64,000 bases of DNA from the NCBI GenBank assembly GCA_963738835.1, contig CAVTYH010000009.1, forward strand, positions 248,001-312,000, in the 5' to 3' direction. The notes below the pieces were generated by a model. The model searched no databases. It was not told the origin of the DNA and saw only the letters and a program-made list of their open reading frames with translations. The position numbers and the translations under genes are program-made. This DNA comes from CAVTYH01 sp963738835 (GTDB lineage Bacteria > Planctomycetota > Planctomycetia > Pirellulales > JADZDJ01). Each line of letters begins with the position of its first letter. Position 1 is the stretch's first letter. Positions 1-11,010 of this stretch are shown piece after piece.

Positions 1-704
1 CTTTGTGCGGTTGATCGCCGCCGAACGGACGGATGGTGCCTTGCGGATCGGTATACAGCACCGCGGGATCGTTGGTCGGATTGCCTTGATTATCGAGCAG
101 CCAACCGTCGGGGCATTTTTGCCCGGCGATGCGTTTCACGCGCACCTTGCCTTCGGCCGTAGCGCTGGTGCCGAAGTCCGTCACCAGCGGCCCATCGGCA
201 TACGGCACACCGATAGCAATAGGATTCGTGCCTAACCGTGGCGCGGTTCCACCCGGGGGCGCAACGCGGCGTGCGGTGCCGTGCGTGTTAACCATCAGCA
301 TCGACACCATTCCGGCCGCCGCCGCTTGCTCGCAATACTCGCCCAGCCGGCCGATGTGAGCGCAATGCACCAGCGTTCCCAAGGCTACGCCGCTTTTCCG
401 CGCTTTGGAAATCAGGCGCTCGGTGAGCTGCCGGGCTTGCGTCTGACCAAAACCCCAATTGCCGTCGGCTTGCACCAGTGAGTCGGACTCTTTGATCACC
501 GTGAAGGGTGCGCCGGGTTTGACTTCGCCTTTGGCGACGCCATCGAGATAGTACGGAATGCGCATGACCCCGTGCGAATCGTGCCCCATCAAATTGGCGG
601 CCACCAAACTTTTGGCGACGAGCCGGGCTTCATCGCCCGGAACTCCGCCGGCTACGAGCAGCGCAGTCGCAAACTGAACCAGCTTGTCGGCAGCAATTGT
701 CGGC
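1..704 (-). CDS. Ldh2/YbiC-type malate/L-lactate (hydroxycarboxylate) dehydrogenase, C-terminus cut off by window edge
   Basis: Translating the minus strand from the ATG at 702-704 gives 234 uninterrupted codons to the window edge. The N-terminal stretch with GHDSHGVMRIPYY, the central TNPIAIGVPY and the distal PFGGDQPHK are typical of the Ldh_2 family, which oxidises 2-hydroxy acids such as malate, lactate or ureidoglycolate with NAD(P) and is unrelated to classical Rossmann lactate dehydrogenases. The conserved His in the SHG motif is the family's catalytic residue. Family members are about 330-360 aa, so roughly a third is missing. A GGGGGA stretch lies about 10 nt upstream of the ATG. Substrate cannot be assigned from sequence. 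Confidence 0.85.
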
Positions 705-792
705 ATGCGTCTAAATATCCCCCGTGTATCCCAGATGACGATGGCATATGGTAACCAAAATTGGCCCGGCATGCACCCGTCCGGTGGTCGAC

Positions 793-1275
793 TTACAAAA
801 ATTGATTCCATTGCCGCAAGGCCTCGTAGGCCGCGATCGCCACACTGTTCGATAAATTCAGGCTCCTCACGTCGCAGCGGATCGGAATGCGCAGCGTCCG
901 CTCGCTGTTGGCCTCCAGCAGCGATGGCGGCAGACCGAACGATTCGCTGCCGAAGACCAGAATATCGCCGTGTTTGAATTTTGCCGCTGTGTAAATTTGT
1001 GTCGCGGTCTTGGTAAAGAACCAAGGTAGCCTGCCCGGAGATTCTTTGGCCACCCGTGCCGTCAGCGCTGGCCAATCGTCCACCGCTTCCCACTCCAAGT
1101 GTTCCCAGTAATCCAATCCTGCGCAGCGCAAATAATAATCGTCGATCCGAAATCCCAGCGGCCGCACCAACCACAACTTGGCCCCCACTGCCACGCAGGT
1201 GCGGCCTACGCTTCCGGTGTTGTACGGAATTTCTGGTTGGTGCAGCACGATGTTCAAAAGAGGCTGGTATTTCAT
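793..1275 (-). CDS. trmL: tRNA (cytidine(34)-2'-O)-methyltransferase TrmL
   Basis: SPOUT-class RNA 2'-O-methyltransferase that modifies the wobble base of tRNA-Leu isoacceptors with S-adenosylmethionine. Visible family motifs are IVLHQPEIPYNTGSVGRTC near the N-terminus, the VRPLGF...AGLDYWEH segment, VFGSESFGLP (motif 2) and IPIRCDVRSLNLSNSVAI (motif 3, part of the SAM-binding trefoil knot). Starting at the ATG at 1275 gives 160 aa, the usual TrmL length. The frame stays open upstream to a TTG at 1359 that would add 28 residues unlike the family, so the internal ATG is preferred, although its GGGGG is unusually close. It stands alone between a dehydrogenase and a divergent ATPase gene. Confidence 0.88.
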   Translation of the reverse strand: MKYQPLLNIVLHQPEIPYNTGSVGRTCVAVGAKLWLVRPLGFRIDDYYLRCAGLDYWEHLEWEAVDDWPALTARVAKESPGRLPWFFTKTATQIYTAAKFKHGDILVFGSESFGLPPSLLEANSERTLRIPIRCDVRSLNLSNSVAIAAYEALRQWNQFL

Positions 1276-1455
1276 CCCCCGGCGATACCGCGCGGCCTCG
1301 TCGACGTCAAGAGATTTCAAAAGGCTACGATTGGAAAAACTTGGCGTCGTGTCAGGCAAATCGCGATGCCTTATTCACCTGTTAGCAAATGGATATGATG
1401 ATCGCCAGCGTCGGAAACGTTGTGGTTGGAGCCGTCAGATTTCGGAGGTTCCTAC

Positions 1456-3930
1456 ATGACCGCGCATCTGCATCGGATAGATCGAGCATCCTCGCCGCCA
1501 TCCGGACCTGATTTGGCGAAAATGCCATTGCCGCAGGCACTCGCGCAACTCAATGCGACGGCTGACGGTTTGACGGCTGAGGAGGCCCAACATCGCTTAC
1601 AACAGTACGGCTACAACGAGTTGCCAGAGCACAAGCAAAGCGAGCTCTTAAAATTCCTTTCCTATTTTTGGGGTCCCATTCCCTGGATGATCGAAGTGGC
1701 CGTCGTTTTGTCGGCCGTGGTGCGGCACTGGACCGATTTCGTTATCATCTCGGTTCTGCTGCTGATGAACGCCATCGTGGGCTTTTGGGAAGAGTATCAG
1801 GCTGCTGGAGTCATTGCGGCATTGAAAGCCCGATTGGCGCTAGCAGCCCGGGTGCGCCGCGGCGGGGCGTGGACTTCGGTGCCGGCCCGCGAACTCGTGC
1901 CGGGTGATGTCATTCGTCTCCGCTTGGGCGACATCGTGCCGGCCGATGCCAAGTTGCTCGACGGCGATGGTGTCGAGGTCGATCAATCGGCCCTGACAGG
2001 CGAATCACTTCCCGTTTCGCGCACCACCGGAGAAGTTGTGTATTCGGGCTCGGCCGTGAAGCGCGGTGAAGTGGACGCACTGGTTTACGTCACGGGACAG
2101 CATACATACTTTGGGAAGACGGCCCAGCTGGTCGAAACTGCCCATACCGTCAGCCATTTTCAAAAGGCGGTGCTGCGGATCGGCAACTATCTGATTGTGA
2201 TCGCCGTAGCACTGGTGGCGCTGATTCTTATGGTAGCGCTGCTGCGGGGCGATCCGCTATTGGAAACCGTACAATTCGCCTCGTTCTCACCGTGGCCGCC
2301 ATTCCGGTGGCCATGCCGACGGTCCTTTCCGTGACGATGGCCGTCGGTGCCCGAAAGTTGGCGCACAAAGAAGCGGTCGTCACCCGGCTGGTGGCCATCG
2401 AGGAACTGGCCGGCATGCAAGTGCTCTGTTCCGATAAAACCGGCACGCTAACCCAAAACCGCTTAACGCTAGGCGATCCGTTCACACTCGGCGGCGTCAC
2501 GAAGGATCTACTGCTGGCCAGCGCCGCCTTGGCCTCGCGCGCCGAAGATCAAGACACGATCGATCTGGCGGTTCTGGCGAGCTTAAAAAATGTGGCCACG
2601 GTGACCGGAGATCAAATCACTCACTTTCAGCCGTTCGATCCGGTCTCTAAACGCACCGAGGCCACTGTGCCGCAGTCCCGACGGAAAGGAATTTCGCGTC
2701 ACTAAGGGGGCGCCGCAGGTCATTTTGGCGCTCATCGATCACGACGTGGTGATCGAACACCAAGTGGAAACAGTCGTGATCGATTTCGCTCGGCGTGGTT
2801 TTCGTTCCCTGGGAGTGGCTCGTGCTGAGGGAACCGGACCGTGGAAATTCCTCGGCGTGCTTCCGCTGTACGATCCGCCGCGCGAAGATTCGCGCACCAC
2901 CATCGCCACCGCACGGCAAATGGGAATCGCGGTGAAAATGGTCACCGGCGATCAAGTGGCCATCGGCAAGGAAATTGCCCGCCAGGTGGGACTGGGCGAC
3001 AAAATTCTCGACGCCGGCGCCTTTCTCAGCGACAGCTCCGCAGCGCCGGCGAATAATGCCGCCCTGGCGGCCATCATCGAAAAGGCCGACGGCTTCGCCC
3101 AAGTATTTCCTGAGCACAAATTTCGCATTGTCGAAGTGCTACAGTCCCAGGGCGAGATCGTGGGAATGACCGGCGACGGCGTGAACGACGCACCTGCCTT
3201 AAAAAAAGCCGACGCCGGCATCGCCGTGTCCGGGGCCACCGATGCCGCCCGCGCCGCCGCAGACATTGTTTTGCTCACACCCGGCCTGTCGGTCATTATC
3301 GACGCCATCAAAGAAAGCCGCAAAATATTCCAGCGGATGAACAGCTATGCCATCTACCGCATCGCCGAAACCGTGCGCGTGCTGTTGTTCATGACGCTCT
3401 CGATTCTAGTATTCAACTTTTATCCGGTGACAGCAGTCATGATTGTGCTGTTGGCGCTGCTCAACGACGGGGCCATTCTTTCGATTGCCTACGATCGGGT
3501 GCGTTATGCCAATGCTCCGGAAAGCTGGAACATGCGGCGTGTGCTCACGGTGGCCACGGTACTGGGCATTGCGGGCGTCATGGCATCGTTCGGTCTGTTT
3601 TACTTGGGAGAGCGCGTATTTCGTCTCAGCCGCGACAGCATTCAGACACTAATGTATTTGAAGCTATCGGTGGCTGGGCATTTAACGATCTTCGTCACAC
3701 GCACCCGCGGTCCGTTTTGGTCGATCCGCCCGGCCCGAATTCTGCTACTGGCGGTGCTCGGCACCCAAACCCTGGCCACGCTGATTGCCGTGTTTGGCAT
3801 CTTCATGACGCCCATCGGTTGGGGTTGGGCTGTCCTTGTGTGGGCCTATGCTACGGCCTGGTTCTTGCTCAACGATCGCGTAAAACTTGTGGTCGACCGG
3901 CGATTGAGTGCTGCAGCCGAGAGCAAGTAG
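1456..3930 (+). CDS. P-type (P3A) plasma-membrane H+-ATPase, two compensating frameshifts
   Basis: Encodes an ATP-driven cation pump of about 825 aa in the plasma-membrane proton-ATPase subfamily. In order: N-terminal cation-ATPase domain, membrane pair, actuator domain with TGES (about residue 181), phosphorylation motif SDKTGTLTQN (about residue 325), KGAPQ in the nucleotide-binding domain, hinge MTGDGVNDAPALKKADAGIA (about residue 570), then C-terminal membrane helices. Start is the ATG at 1456, preceded by GGAGG. The frame shifts near 2281, where one C appears missing before LVLTVAAIPVA, and shifts back near 2665, where one extra C precedes DGKEFRVTKGAPQ. Every catalytic motif is intact, so sequencing error is likelier than decay. 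H+ rather than another cation is inferred from subfamily resemblance only. Confidence 0.82.
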
Positions 3931-4091
3931 TTCACACTGCCCGTGTTGTAGGGGGCCTGGCTGATGAAATACGATGTGCAACAACGGCTGTGTATGTTAT
4001 TTAGCGTTTAATATCGGTCTCTTGCAACAATTGGTTTCAATCGGCAGACTGGCGAAATTCATCATCAACAATTCTTCGGGGGAATAAAATT

Positions 4092-5206
4092 ATGGCGGAT
4101 CGCGTTGCCAAATACACCCAGGCTTTGGAATTTGCCGAAAGGCAAGTGTCGGGCCTCATCAAAAAGCATCCCGACTTTTTTCCGATCTACACCGTGGGCG
4201 GCAAGTGGCATCACGCCGGCGAGTTGTGGACCGATTGGACCGGCGGCTTTCTGGCCGGCATGATGTGGCAATTTCATCGCCGCACTGGCAGCCCAGAGTG
4301 GCGCAGACGGGCCGAGCATTATTCGAAGCTGCTCGAACACCGCCAGCACGATCGCAACGTTCACGACCTGGGCTTCATCTTTCTGAGCACGTATCTGCCC
4401 TGGTACGAACTCACCGGCGATGAGCGGCTGCACCAGGTGCTGATTCAGGCGGGCCGCACGCTGGCCATGCGATTCATGGAGAAGGGGCAGTATTTGCAAT
4501 CGTTCGTCGCGCCCGAGTCGCTGTTCATCGACATCATGATGAACGTGCCGATCATTTTTTACGCCGCCCGCGAAACTGGCGACAAAGAATTGCTGCGAAT
4601 TGCCGAACGCCCATTGCCGCACCACGCGCGATACCATTGTGCGGCCCGACGGCTCGACGGCCCACGAAGGCATGTTCGATCTGGCGACCGGCAAGTTCTT
4701 GCGGCAGACCACGCATCAGGGCTTGCGCGCCGACAGCGCCTGGGCCCGCGGTCTGGCCTGGTCGCTGTACGGTTACAGCAAGGTCTATGGCCTGACCGGC
4801 AGCGACGAGTTCCTGGAGGTTGCCGAACGCAACGCCAAATACTGGCTCGATCATCTGCCGGCCGACAAAGTGCCCTATCTGGGATTTCGACGCCGATCTG
4901 TCTCAGCCGCCGCCGTGGGGCCCGCAAAAAGAAACCTCTGCCGGCGCTATTGCCGCCAGCGGACTGTTGGATCTGGCCAAACAAACCAAATCGCCGGAGC
5001 GAGCCGAAGCCTACCGCGAAACGGCGCTGGCGATGCTCGACGCTCTTGTGGAGCCTGAATATCTGGCCATCAATACTCCCGGCTGGGAAGGCATTCTCAA
5101 GCACGGCGTTTACCACACCAAGAAAAACCTGGGCGTCGACGAATCGGTGATGTGGGGCGAATTCTTCTTCGTCGAAGCGCTGACCAAAGTCGTCCGCAGC
5201 GGCTAG
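4092..5206 (+). CDS. Glycoside hydrolase family 88, unsaturated glucuronyl hydrolase, two frameshifts
   Basis: Hydrolyses the 4,5-unsaturated uronic acid left at the non-reducing end of oligosaccharides by polysaccharide lyases, so it fits with the pectate lyase at 8.8 kb. Motifs seen are WTDWTGGFLAGMMW, the general acid/base region HDLGF (family Asp88), FIDIMMNVP (family Asp149) and the C-terminal GVDESVMWGEFFFVEAL. A GGGGGA precedes the ATG at 4092. The frame breaks near 4611 (CCC for CC before HCRTTRDTIVRP) and near 4880 (one extra C before WDFDADLS). The combined product would be about 370 aa, the family norm. No signal peptide is seen, so it should act in the cytoplasm. Its last 43 codons are repeated at 7842. 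Confidence 0.82.
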
Positions 5207-5722
5207 GGCCGAACCCCGGAGCACCGACGGGGTTCGCTGTCGGGTCCGAATTTTGTCGGCACGCATCTTCCACGGGCACCACTTCGGCACGCGATTGGCT
5301 CGAGAATTCTCGGGCGGTTGAATTTTGTCGTGATTTTCCGAAAACGCATAACCAGCGTCAAAATCCCTGAGTTTTGTCGCCGTCAACCAAAGCGCCGTGC
5401 GAGAAGATACGACCTAACAGCGAGCGCACGGCCGACAAAATCGCGATAATTTTGGCGAAAAAGAGGCGCAGTTTTTCGTCGTTTTTCTTGCAATTGGACC
5501 GTTCTCACGTCGCTTGCAAAACATGTCGCTTTATCGGAACTCATTTCGTGATTCACCTTTACGCCAATCCCAATTTTGTCGCTGCCACATGCCGACAAAA
5601 TTTGGTTGCCGGCAACGATTGTTGCCGCCACCTGTTGTATGTGAGTCACCCGACTCCGCACATCCTCGTTTTATCGGTTTAAAATTCACAAGCATGTTTC
5701 TGCACTCGTCGGGCGATCGAAG
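5078..5722. repeat. Direct repeat copy 1: GH88 3' end plus non-coding flank
   Basis: About 645 bp that recur with high identity at 7845-8480. The copy begins inside the last 43 codons of the GH88 gene and continues through non-coding DNA with a recurring TTTTGTCG/CGACAAAA octamer (near 5249, 5322, 5372, 5432, 5572 and 5592). Beyond it a further 55 bp match (5885-5941 versus 8508-8562) resumes after about 160 bp that are present only here. Confidence 0.9.
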
Positions 5723-6107
5723 AGAATGCGTTCAGAGTTGTGGCAAGGTCTCCCGACCTTGCCGCGCCACCGACCGCAGGTCTCGTGCCGGCCCACGGAG
5801 GTTCAGGGGCCTTCGGTCCAAAGTCTGTGCGGGGTCAGGAAACCGGCGCACGACAGGCGCTCAGACCGACCGCCCACAAAATAGGATATGTATGCACACT
5901 ACACGATCCGTGGCCCAAATGGCAAGAGGGAAACTGGGTCAGGTTAGTGATCCACTTCGCAGTGCAGCATTCAGGGTTGCCGAAGTCGAGATGCACCGCG
6001 TTTCGTGGTCTCCGAGCCCTCGAAATTCGGAGATGAGGCCTAGGAAGCTGTCAGGATTCCTGACGCCTTTGTTTCACCCTTGCGTCTCTCTTTTCGTCCC
6101 AGCATCG
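5723..6107. other. Intergenic stretch with a REP-like palindrome
   Basis: No credible gene on either strand. It contains a perfect 9-bp stem with a 4-nt loop at 5742-5763 (GGCAAGGTC / GACCTTGCC), which looks like a small repetitive extragenic palindrome, inside the 160 bp that interrupt the duplicated flank. The remaining part up to the stop of the next minus-strand gene shows nothing recognisable. Confidence 0.5.
5742..5763. repeat. REP-like perfect palindrome
   Basis: GGCAAGGTC, loop TCCC, GACCTTGCC. It sits within sequence absent from the second copy of the flanking duplication, so it probably inserted after the duplication or was lost from the other copy. Confidence 0.55.
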
Positions 6108-7570
6108 CTAGAAATCGACTTTGTATCGGTCCGTCATTTTGCGGCGCATGGCCGCGCTTTGATTGGCTATTAATCGGGACAGATCGAGTGCTGAAGTGGC
6201 GCCGGTCGCTTTTTCTTCGGCCCGCACTGCCCGCCGGGCACCTTGAACATCGTAGTCGCCGTAGTAATACGAATCGCCGCCATATATCTGCGACTGGCGC
6301 ACTCCCGACTGAATGCCCACCCCCTGCAAAGCGGCGACCATCTGGCGTAATTCGGTGGCAATGGTGGCACCGTAATCAATTAGATCGCTGTCCACATTTA
6401 AGCTCGACATTCGATCGATCCCTCGTGCCGCATTGTCAATCCACATCGCCATCTGGCCGAGCGTCTTCGCGTTGTTTTTCTGCAAGCGCAAAGAATCCAA
6501 TCTTTGTTGCACTGCTTGGAAGTACTTGCGAGATGAGTCCCGTTGCAGCGAGTCGACATCATTTGTTGAAGACTTCGAGCCCGACGGTGGTTTTGCGGCG
6601 GTCGTATCCATCATGGCCACCGAATCGGGCGGTAGCTCGACGATTCCCATCACTCGCCTCAGTCCTTCGTCGGATAAATAGCCTTGCAGCGAGATCGAGT
6701 TCTTCCCCAGCGTTAGTTTCCAATCGTCCATCTCTTCCAGCATCACGCCAGCGTTTCCTAGGATGCTTAACAAAAGTGATTTAGCAAAATCGGCCATTGG
6801 TGCCGGATCGTCCTGTAAATCGACCACGAGCATCGCATTGCACTTGGTGCCGATTTTGATTCCCACGCGCACTCCCCGCACACCGGCGAGAATGGAGGCC
6901 AGCTTGTCGATGTCAACACTGCGACCCTGAAGCACTTCGTTTTTGCGGAGTCGATCAGCGACAAATTTCTGCGGCAATACGTCGGTCAGATCAATGGCCA
7001 GAATGATATCGGTACCGGCCGTGTCACCATACGAACCGGTCTGGGCTAAGTATGCTGAGAGCGGACGATCATTTTGCTTCAATCGCTGGGCCCAGCACCG
7101 CCTGCTGCCGATTACTTGGCGAAAGCAAGCCCAGTAGTTTGTCGCCCAGGTTGAGCGCAAAGACCTTGGTGCTGCCAATCGCTTCCATGCCGGAGATGGT
7201 TTCTACAGTTCGGTGTGTTGCGATTGCCACACGGTTGAAATCCAGCGGTGTCTTTAATCCCATGACGGCTGCTGCCCACAGCTGGGTGAAATGTTCCAAA
7301 TCAAATTGCGCTGCCATAACAAATTGCGTAGCGTCCGGCGGAATTAGAATTGAGCGTTCTGCAAACGCGTCAGCCAGCTTCTGTCGCGAACCGCGACTAC
7401 GAGCGAAGTCGCTTTGCAGGATTTGCTCCACGTTGATCGCAACCAGCGCGTTCGCCCCTTCGGGAACTTTTTGCATCAAACCTTCAAACGGCGCGGCAGC
7501 AAGTGATGGCGCAGCACGGCGCAAATCCCCACACCAAGATGGTCAATACCCGCGATGATAAGCCGCCCAT
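6108..7570 (-). CDS. Uncharacterised exported protein, about 485 aa, two frameshifts
   Basis: I do not recognise this protein. The ATG at 7568-7570 starts a hydrophobic segment (GLSSRVLTILVWG) that resembles a signal peptide. A frameshift near 7525 (TTT for TT) leads into a body with AAAPFEGLMQKVPEGANALVAIN, and another near 7075 (an A-run) leads into a mixed alpha/beta region and a Gln/Arg/Tyr-rich tail. The repeated pattern of ANALVAINVEQIL and KCNAMLVVDLQDD resembles the large planctomycete proteins with DUF3352-like folds, but this is a weak impression. It lies between the two copies of the duplicated GH88 segment on the opposite strand. Confidence 0.6.
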
Positions 7571-7841
7571 TGGTTAATAACCTGCTTTGTAAAAACCCAG
7601 GGATTTCCTGAGAATTATCACGTTGTGGTTGAGTGGTTGCAAGTGGTGTTCTCGGGTTTGCGATCAGTAGGTACGGGCCCGCAGAGCGGAGCCCAATCAG
7701 CGGTAGAACATGCTGTTGTCGATTTCGCATTGCCGTCGCTGGAGATGCCGCGTGTATTGCAAGTGGGCGGCCATCCGGCGCCGCTAACGACCGCCGGGCC
7801 TTTTCGCGATTGGCGGCCGATCGGCGAAGGGGTGCCGCAAA

Positions 7842-7972
7842 ATGCCCGGTTGGGAAGGCATCCTCAAGCACGGCGTTTACCACACCAAGAAAAACCTCGG
7901 CGTCGACGAATCGGTTATGTGGGGCGAATTCTTCTTCGTCGAAGCGCTCACCAAAGTCGTCCGCAGCGGCTA
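7842..7972 (+). pseudogene. Truncated duplicate of the GH88 3' end
   Basis: An in-frame remnant of 43 codons (from PGWEGILKHGVYHTKK to EALTKVVRSG and stop) matches the C-terminus of the GH88 gene at 4092-5206 almost residue for residue, with mainly third-position differences. Nothing upstream encodes the rest of the enzyme, so it cannot be functional as a hydrolase. The silent nature of most differences suggests that the copy was under coding constraint for some time, or came from a second full GH88 gene since lost. Confidence 0.8.
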
Positions 7973-8480
7973 GGGCCGAACCCCGGAGCACCGACGGGGT
8001 TCGCTGTCGGGTCCGAATTTTGTCGGCGCACATCTTCCACGGGCACCACTTCGGCACGCGATTGGCTCGAGAATTCTCGGGCGGTTGAATTTTGTCGTGA
8101 TTTTCCGAAAACGCATAACCAGCGTCAAAATCCCTGAGTTTTGTCGCCGTCAACCAAAGCGCCGTGCGAGAAGATACGACCTAACAGCGAGCGCGCGGCC
8201 GACAAAATCGCGATAATTTTGGCGAAAAAGAGGCGCAGTTTTTCGTCGTTTTTCTTGCAATTGGACCGTTCTCACGTCGCTTGCAAAACATGTCGCTTTA
8301 TCGGAACTCATTTCGTGATTCACCTTTACGCCAATCCCAATTTTGTCGCCGCCGCACACCACCAAAATTTGGCTGCCGGCCGCAGCCACCTGTTGTATGT
8401 GAGTCACCCGACCCCGCACTCCCCGTTTTATTGGTTTGAACTTCACAAGCATATTTCTGCACTCGTCGGGCGATCGAAGA
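7845..8480. repeat. Direct repeat copy 2: GH88 3' end plus non-coding flank
   Basis: About 636 bp matching 5078-5722, with a short deletion around 8355-8390. The order of the TTTTGTCG octamers is kept. The 270 bp upstream (7571-7844) contain no intact gene. Confidence 0.9.
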
Positions 8481-8815
8481 CGTTGTGTTCACAGATCAGC
8501 CGAATATAGAGTATTTATGTGCACTAAACGATCAATGGCCCAAATGGCAAGAGGGAAACTGGCCACGTTGCAATGCAGATTGCATTGTTTTTTTGCGCCT
8601 TTATACTCCGGCGAGTTGCCGACGTAGCGATACACGTTCTCGTTGGCGGCAAAGCCGACAGCATCATCGTTCAGCCACAGGCCGAGCGTCAGATCTACCT
8701 CCTGAATCCGCCGATGAAAATCTCAATTTCAAACTGGTCCACTACCGCGCGTCGAAATTCCTTTGTCCGGCGGAGAAAGCGTGGTAGAATGAACAGTCCT
8801 GGCTGGAGGCTTGAA
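8481..8815. other. Intergenic spacer upstream of the pectate lyase
   Basis: Contains the 55 bp continuation of the duplicated flank (8508-8562) and then about 250 bp with an open frame that shows no family resemblance. No promoter boxes stand out. It ends with the GGAGG ribosome-binding site at 8805-8809 of the next gene. Confidence 0.4.
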
Positions 8816-10220
8816 ATGGTATCCAATGCGAGTCGATGTTCGATGGCTGCGACAGCCCTGCTTTCTGCGCTGCTGGGGGCGGTCCCCATTTATGCGGCCG
8901 ATTATTACGTTTCACCCAATGGAAACGACAGTGGGCCGGGGACGCTGGCGCAGCCCTTCGCCAGCATCAAGCAGGCCCAGCAGGCGGCGGCGTCAGGTGA
9001 CACAGTCTATCTCCGCGGTGGCACATACACGAACTTCACCGTCGCCGCCACTGACGCCACCTATCAGTATGTTCTCAACATCACCAAGAGCAATCTTCAC
9101 TTCCTGGCGTATCCAGGCGAACGCGCGGCCGGTTCTCAATTTTTCGAACATCTCCCCCAGCACGTTGCGGGTGTGCGGCATTCAGGTGACTGGATCGAAC
9201 AATACATTTTCCGGATTCGATGTCACCGGAATCCAGGCCGGGACCCAGAAGCAATGCGACAATTGGAGAATTTCTGGCAACGGCAACACGCTGCAAACGA
9301 TCGTTAACCGCGATGATCAGGCCAACGGCATCTATCTGCGATCGAACGCTTCGAACAACCTGATCCTGAATTGCGATTCCTATGACCTGGTGGGCGTGAA
9401 CGGAATTTCCGCCGGAAACACGGACGGTTTCGGCTGTCATTCCGGCGGCTCGGGCAACATTTTTCGCGGATGCCGCGCGTGGGGCAACAGCGACGACGGG
9501 TTCGACTGCATCAGCAACGACGGCGGCGGAATTACATTCGATCACTGCTGGGCATACGACAACGGACGGCTGGATGGAAACAAGAATGGCTTCAAGATCG
9601 GCGGGTTCGGCAACACGGGCGGAAGCTTTCCCGACCCACCGCCAGTGCATACGGTGGAGTTCTGCCTGTCGGCGAATAACGGGGCCAGCGGCTTTTATGC
9701 CAATCATCAGCCGGGGCAAGCGGCCAACTGGTACAACAACACGGCCTATAACAATTCCAGCGCGAACTTCAACATGCTCGAGGCGATCGACACCAGCCCG
9801 GCCAACAGCAGCGTGCCTGGCACGAGAGAAGTGTTGCATAACAATCTGGCGTATTTGCGCACGGGGGTTTCCAACTTGAACGAGTCTGGAAGCATGGTTT
9901 CCAACAACTGGTTTACATTGCCAGTCACAGTGAGCGCGGCGGATTTTTTGAGCCTTGATGCCAGCCAGATGACCCTGCCACGCAAGGCGGATGGCAGCCT
10001 GCCGGACCTCAGATTCATGCACTTGACGCTAGGCAGCGACCTGATCGACGCCGGCTTGGATGTGGGCCTGCCTTACTCCGTCGCCGCGCCGGACCTGGGC
10101 GCATTCGAGGCTGTCCCTGAACCGGGCACGGCAGGGATGTTCGCGCTGCTCGCAACACTCGTCGCTCTGATACGCTGGCACCCTTGGGGCGATTTCCGAT
10201 CAGCGCGATGCGCTGCGTAA
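8816..10220 (+). CDS. PL9-like pectate lyase with signal peptide and PEP-CTERM sorting signal, one frameshift
   Basis: Secreted right-handed parallel beta-helix enzyme expected to cleave polygalacturonate by beta-elimination. The ATG at 8816 follows GGAGG by 6 nt. A signal peptide (about residues 1-27, ending PIYA) is followed by DYYVSPNGNDSGPGTL, the standard PL9/DUF1565 opening. The core has GNIFRGCRAWGNSDDGFDC and CWAYDNGRLDGNKNGFKIGG; by comparison with PL9 enzymes the Asp cluster binds Ca2+ and the Lys near residue 260 would be catalytic. One indel near 9123 moves the frame. The C-terminus has VPEPGT plus a hydrophobic helix, a PEP-CTERM exosortase signal, though the tail after the helix is longer and less basic than normal. 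Confidence 0.8.
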
Positions 10221-10383
10221 CCTGTCCGGAAATCAAGGCAGGTCACTGCCACCGTGAAAGATGGTAAACGTTAGGACGGCAAACTTCGTTCACCCTGATG
10301 GCGATTTTTTAACGGTTATGAAACAGCGGCGGCCTCCTCACCCCGGCCCTCACCTGAGCGGGGCGAGGGAGATTTTATCGGCG

Positions 10384-10959
10384 TCACGTCTTCGCTGGCA
10401 AATGCGCTGAGATGGCGCGGTCGGCGAGGCGGCGGGCGATGGCAATCGTGGCGGGGTTGCCCGTCACGTGCCGGGTGACGTAGACGCCTTCCATAATCAG
10501 GCACAACTCCTGAGCCAGTGCCTGTGGATCGCTCACGCCGGCCTCTTCGGCGATCTTGGTCACGATGTCTTCAACCCCCTTTTTGCTTCGTGCTGCGGCC
10601 ACATGCGCCGGATCGTGCGGTAGAGGAAATTCCATGGCCACATTCACAAAAATGCAGCCTTGAAACTCCTCTGATTTGATGATGTATTCGGCCACATCGA
10701 ACACCGCCCGCAGACGAGCGATCGCGCAATTGCCGCCGCGCTCGCGAATCATTTCGCAAAACAATTTCTGCAGCCAGCGGTCGCGCGATTCGAGCGCTTC
10801 CAAAACCAGGGCTTCTTTGCACTCGAAGTGTTTGTAAAACGCGGTCTTGCTGATGCCCACATCGGACAGAATCTGGTCGATACCGACGTTGCGGAACCCG
10901 TCGCGATAGAATCTGCGCGTGGCAGCTTCCACCAGTTTTTCCCGCGTCGCAGAGGGCAT
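10384..10959 (-). CDS. TetR/AcrR-family transcriptional repressor
   Basis: 191-aa regulator. The N-terminal 45 residues form the TetR helix-turn-helix (FYRDGFRNVGIDQI then GISKTAFYKHFECKEALV), and the rest is an all-helical ligand and dimerisation domain with a Cys in QGCIFVN, as in the YcdC/AcuR-like group that responds to small reactive molecules. It starts at the ATG at 10957-10959 and is divergent from the methyltransferase gene at 11174. The 214 bp between them hold a pair of direct repeats, so it probably represses itself and the neighbouring gene. The ligand is unknown. Confidence 0.9.
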   Translation of the reverse strand: MPSATREKLVEAATRRFYRDGFRNVGIDQILSDVGISKTAFYKHFECKEALVLEALESRDRWLQKLFCEMIRERGGNCAIARLRAVFDVAEYIIKSEEFQGCIFVNVAMEFPLPHDPAHVAAARSKKGVEDIVTKIAEEAGVSDPQALAQELCLIMEGVYVTRHVTGNPATIAIARRLADRAISAHLPAKT

Positions 10960-11010
10960 GTGTCGTTTTCTCGCAGTTTTTGGCCTTCCAGGCTGACAGC
11001 ACTATGTGAG

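Noticed and set aside
5723..6173. Apparent plus-strand ORF across the spacer after GH88
   Set aside because: Arg/Ser/Pro-rich random-looking composition, crosses a palindrome, and overlaps the antisense gene end.
8573..8788. N-terminal extension of the pectate lyase
   Set aside because: A good ribosome-binding site and signal peptide start at 8816; the upstream part has no signal-like or domain features.
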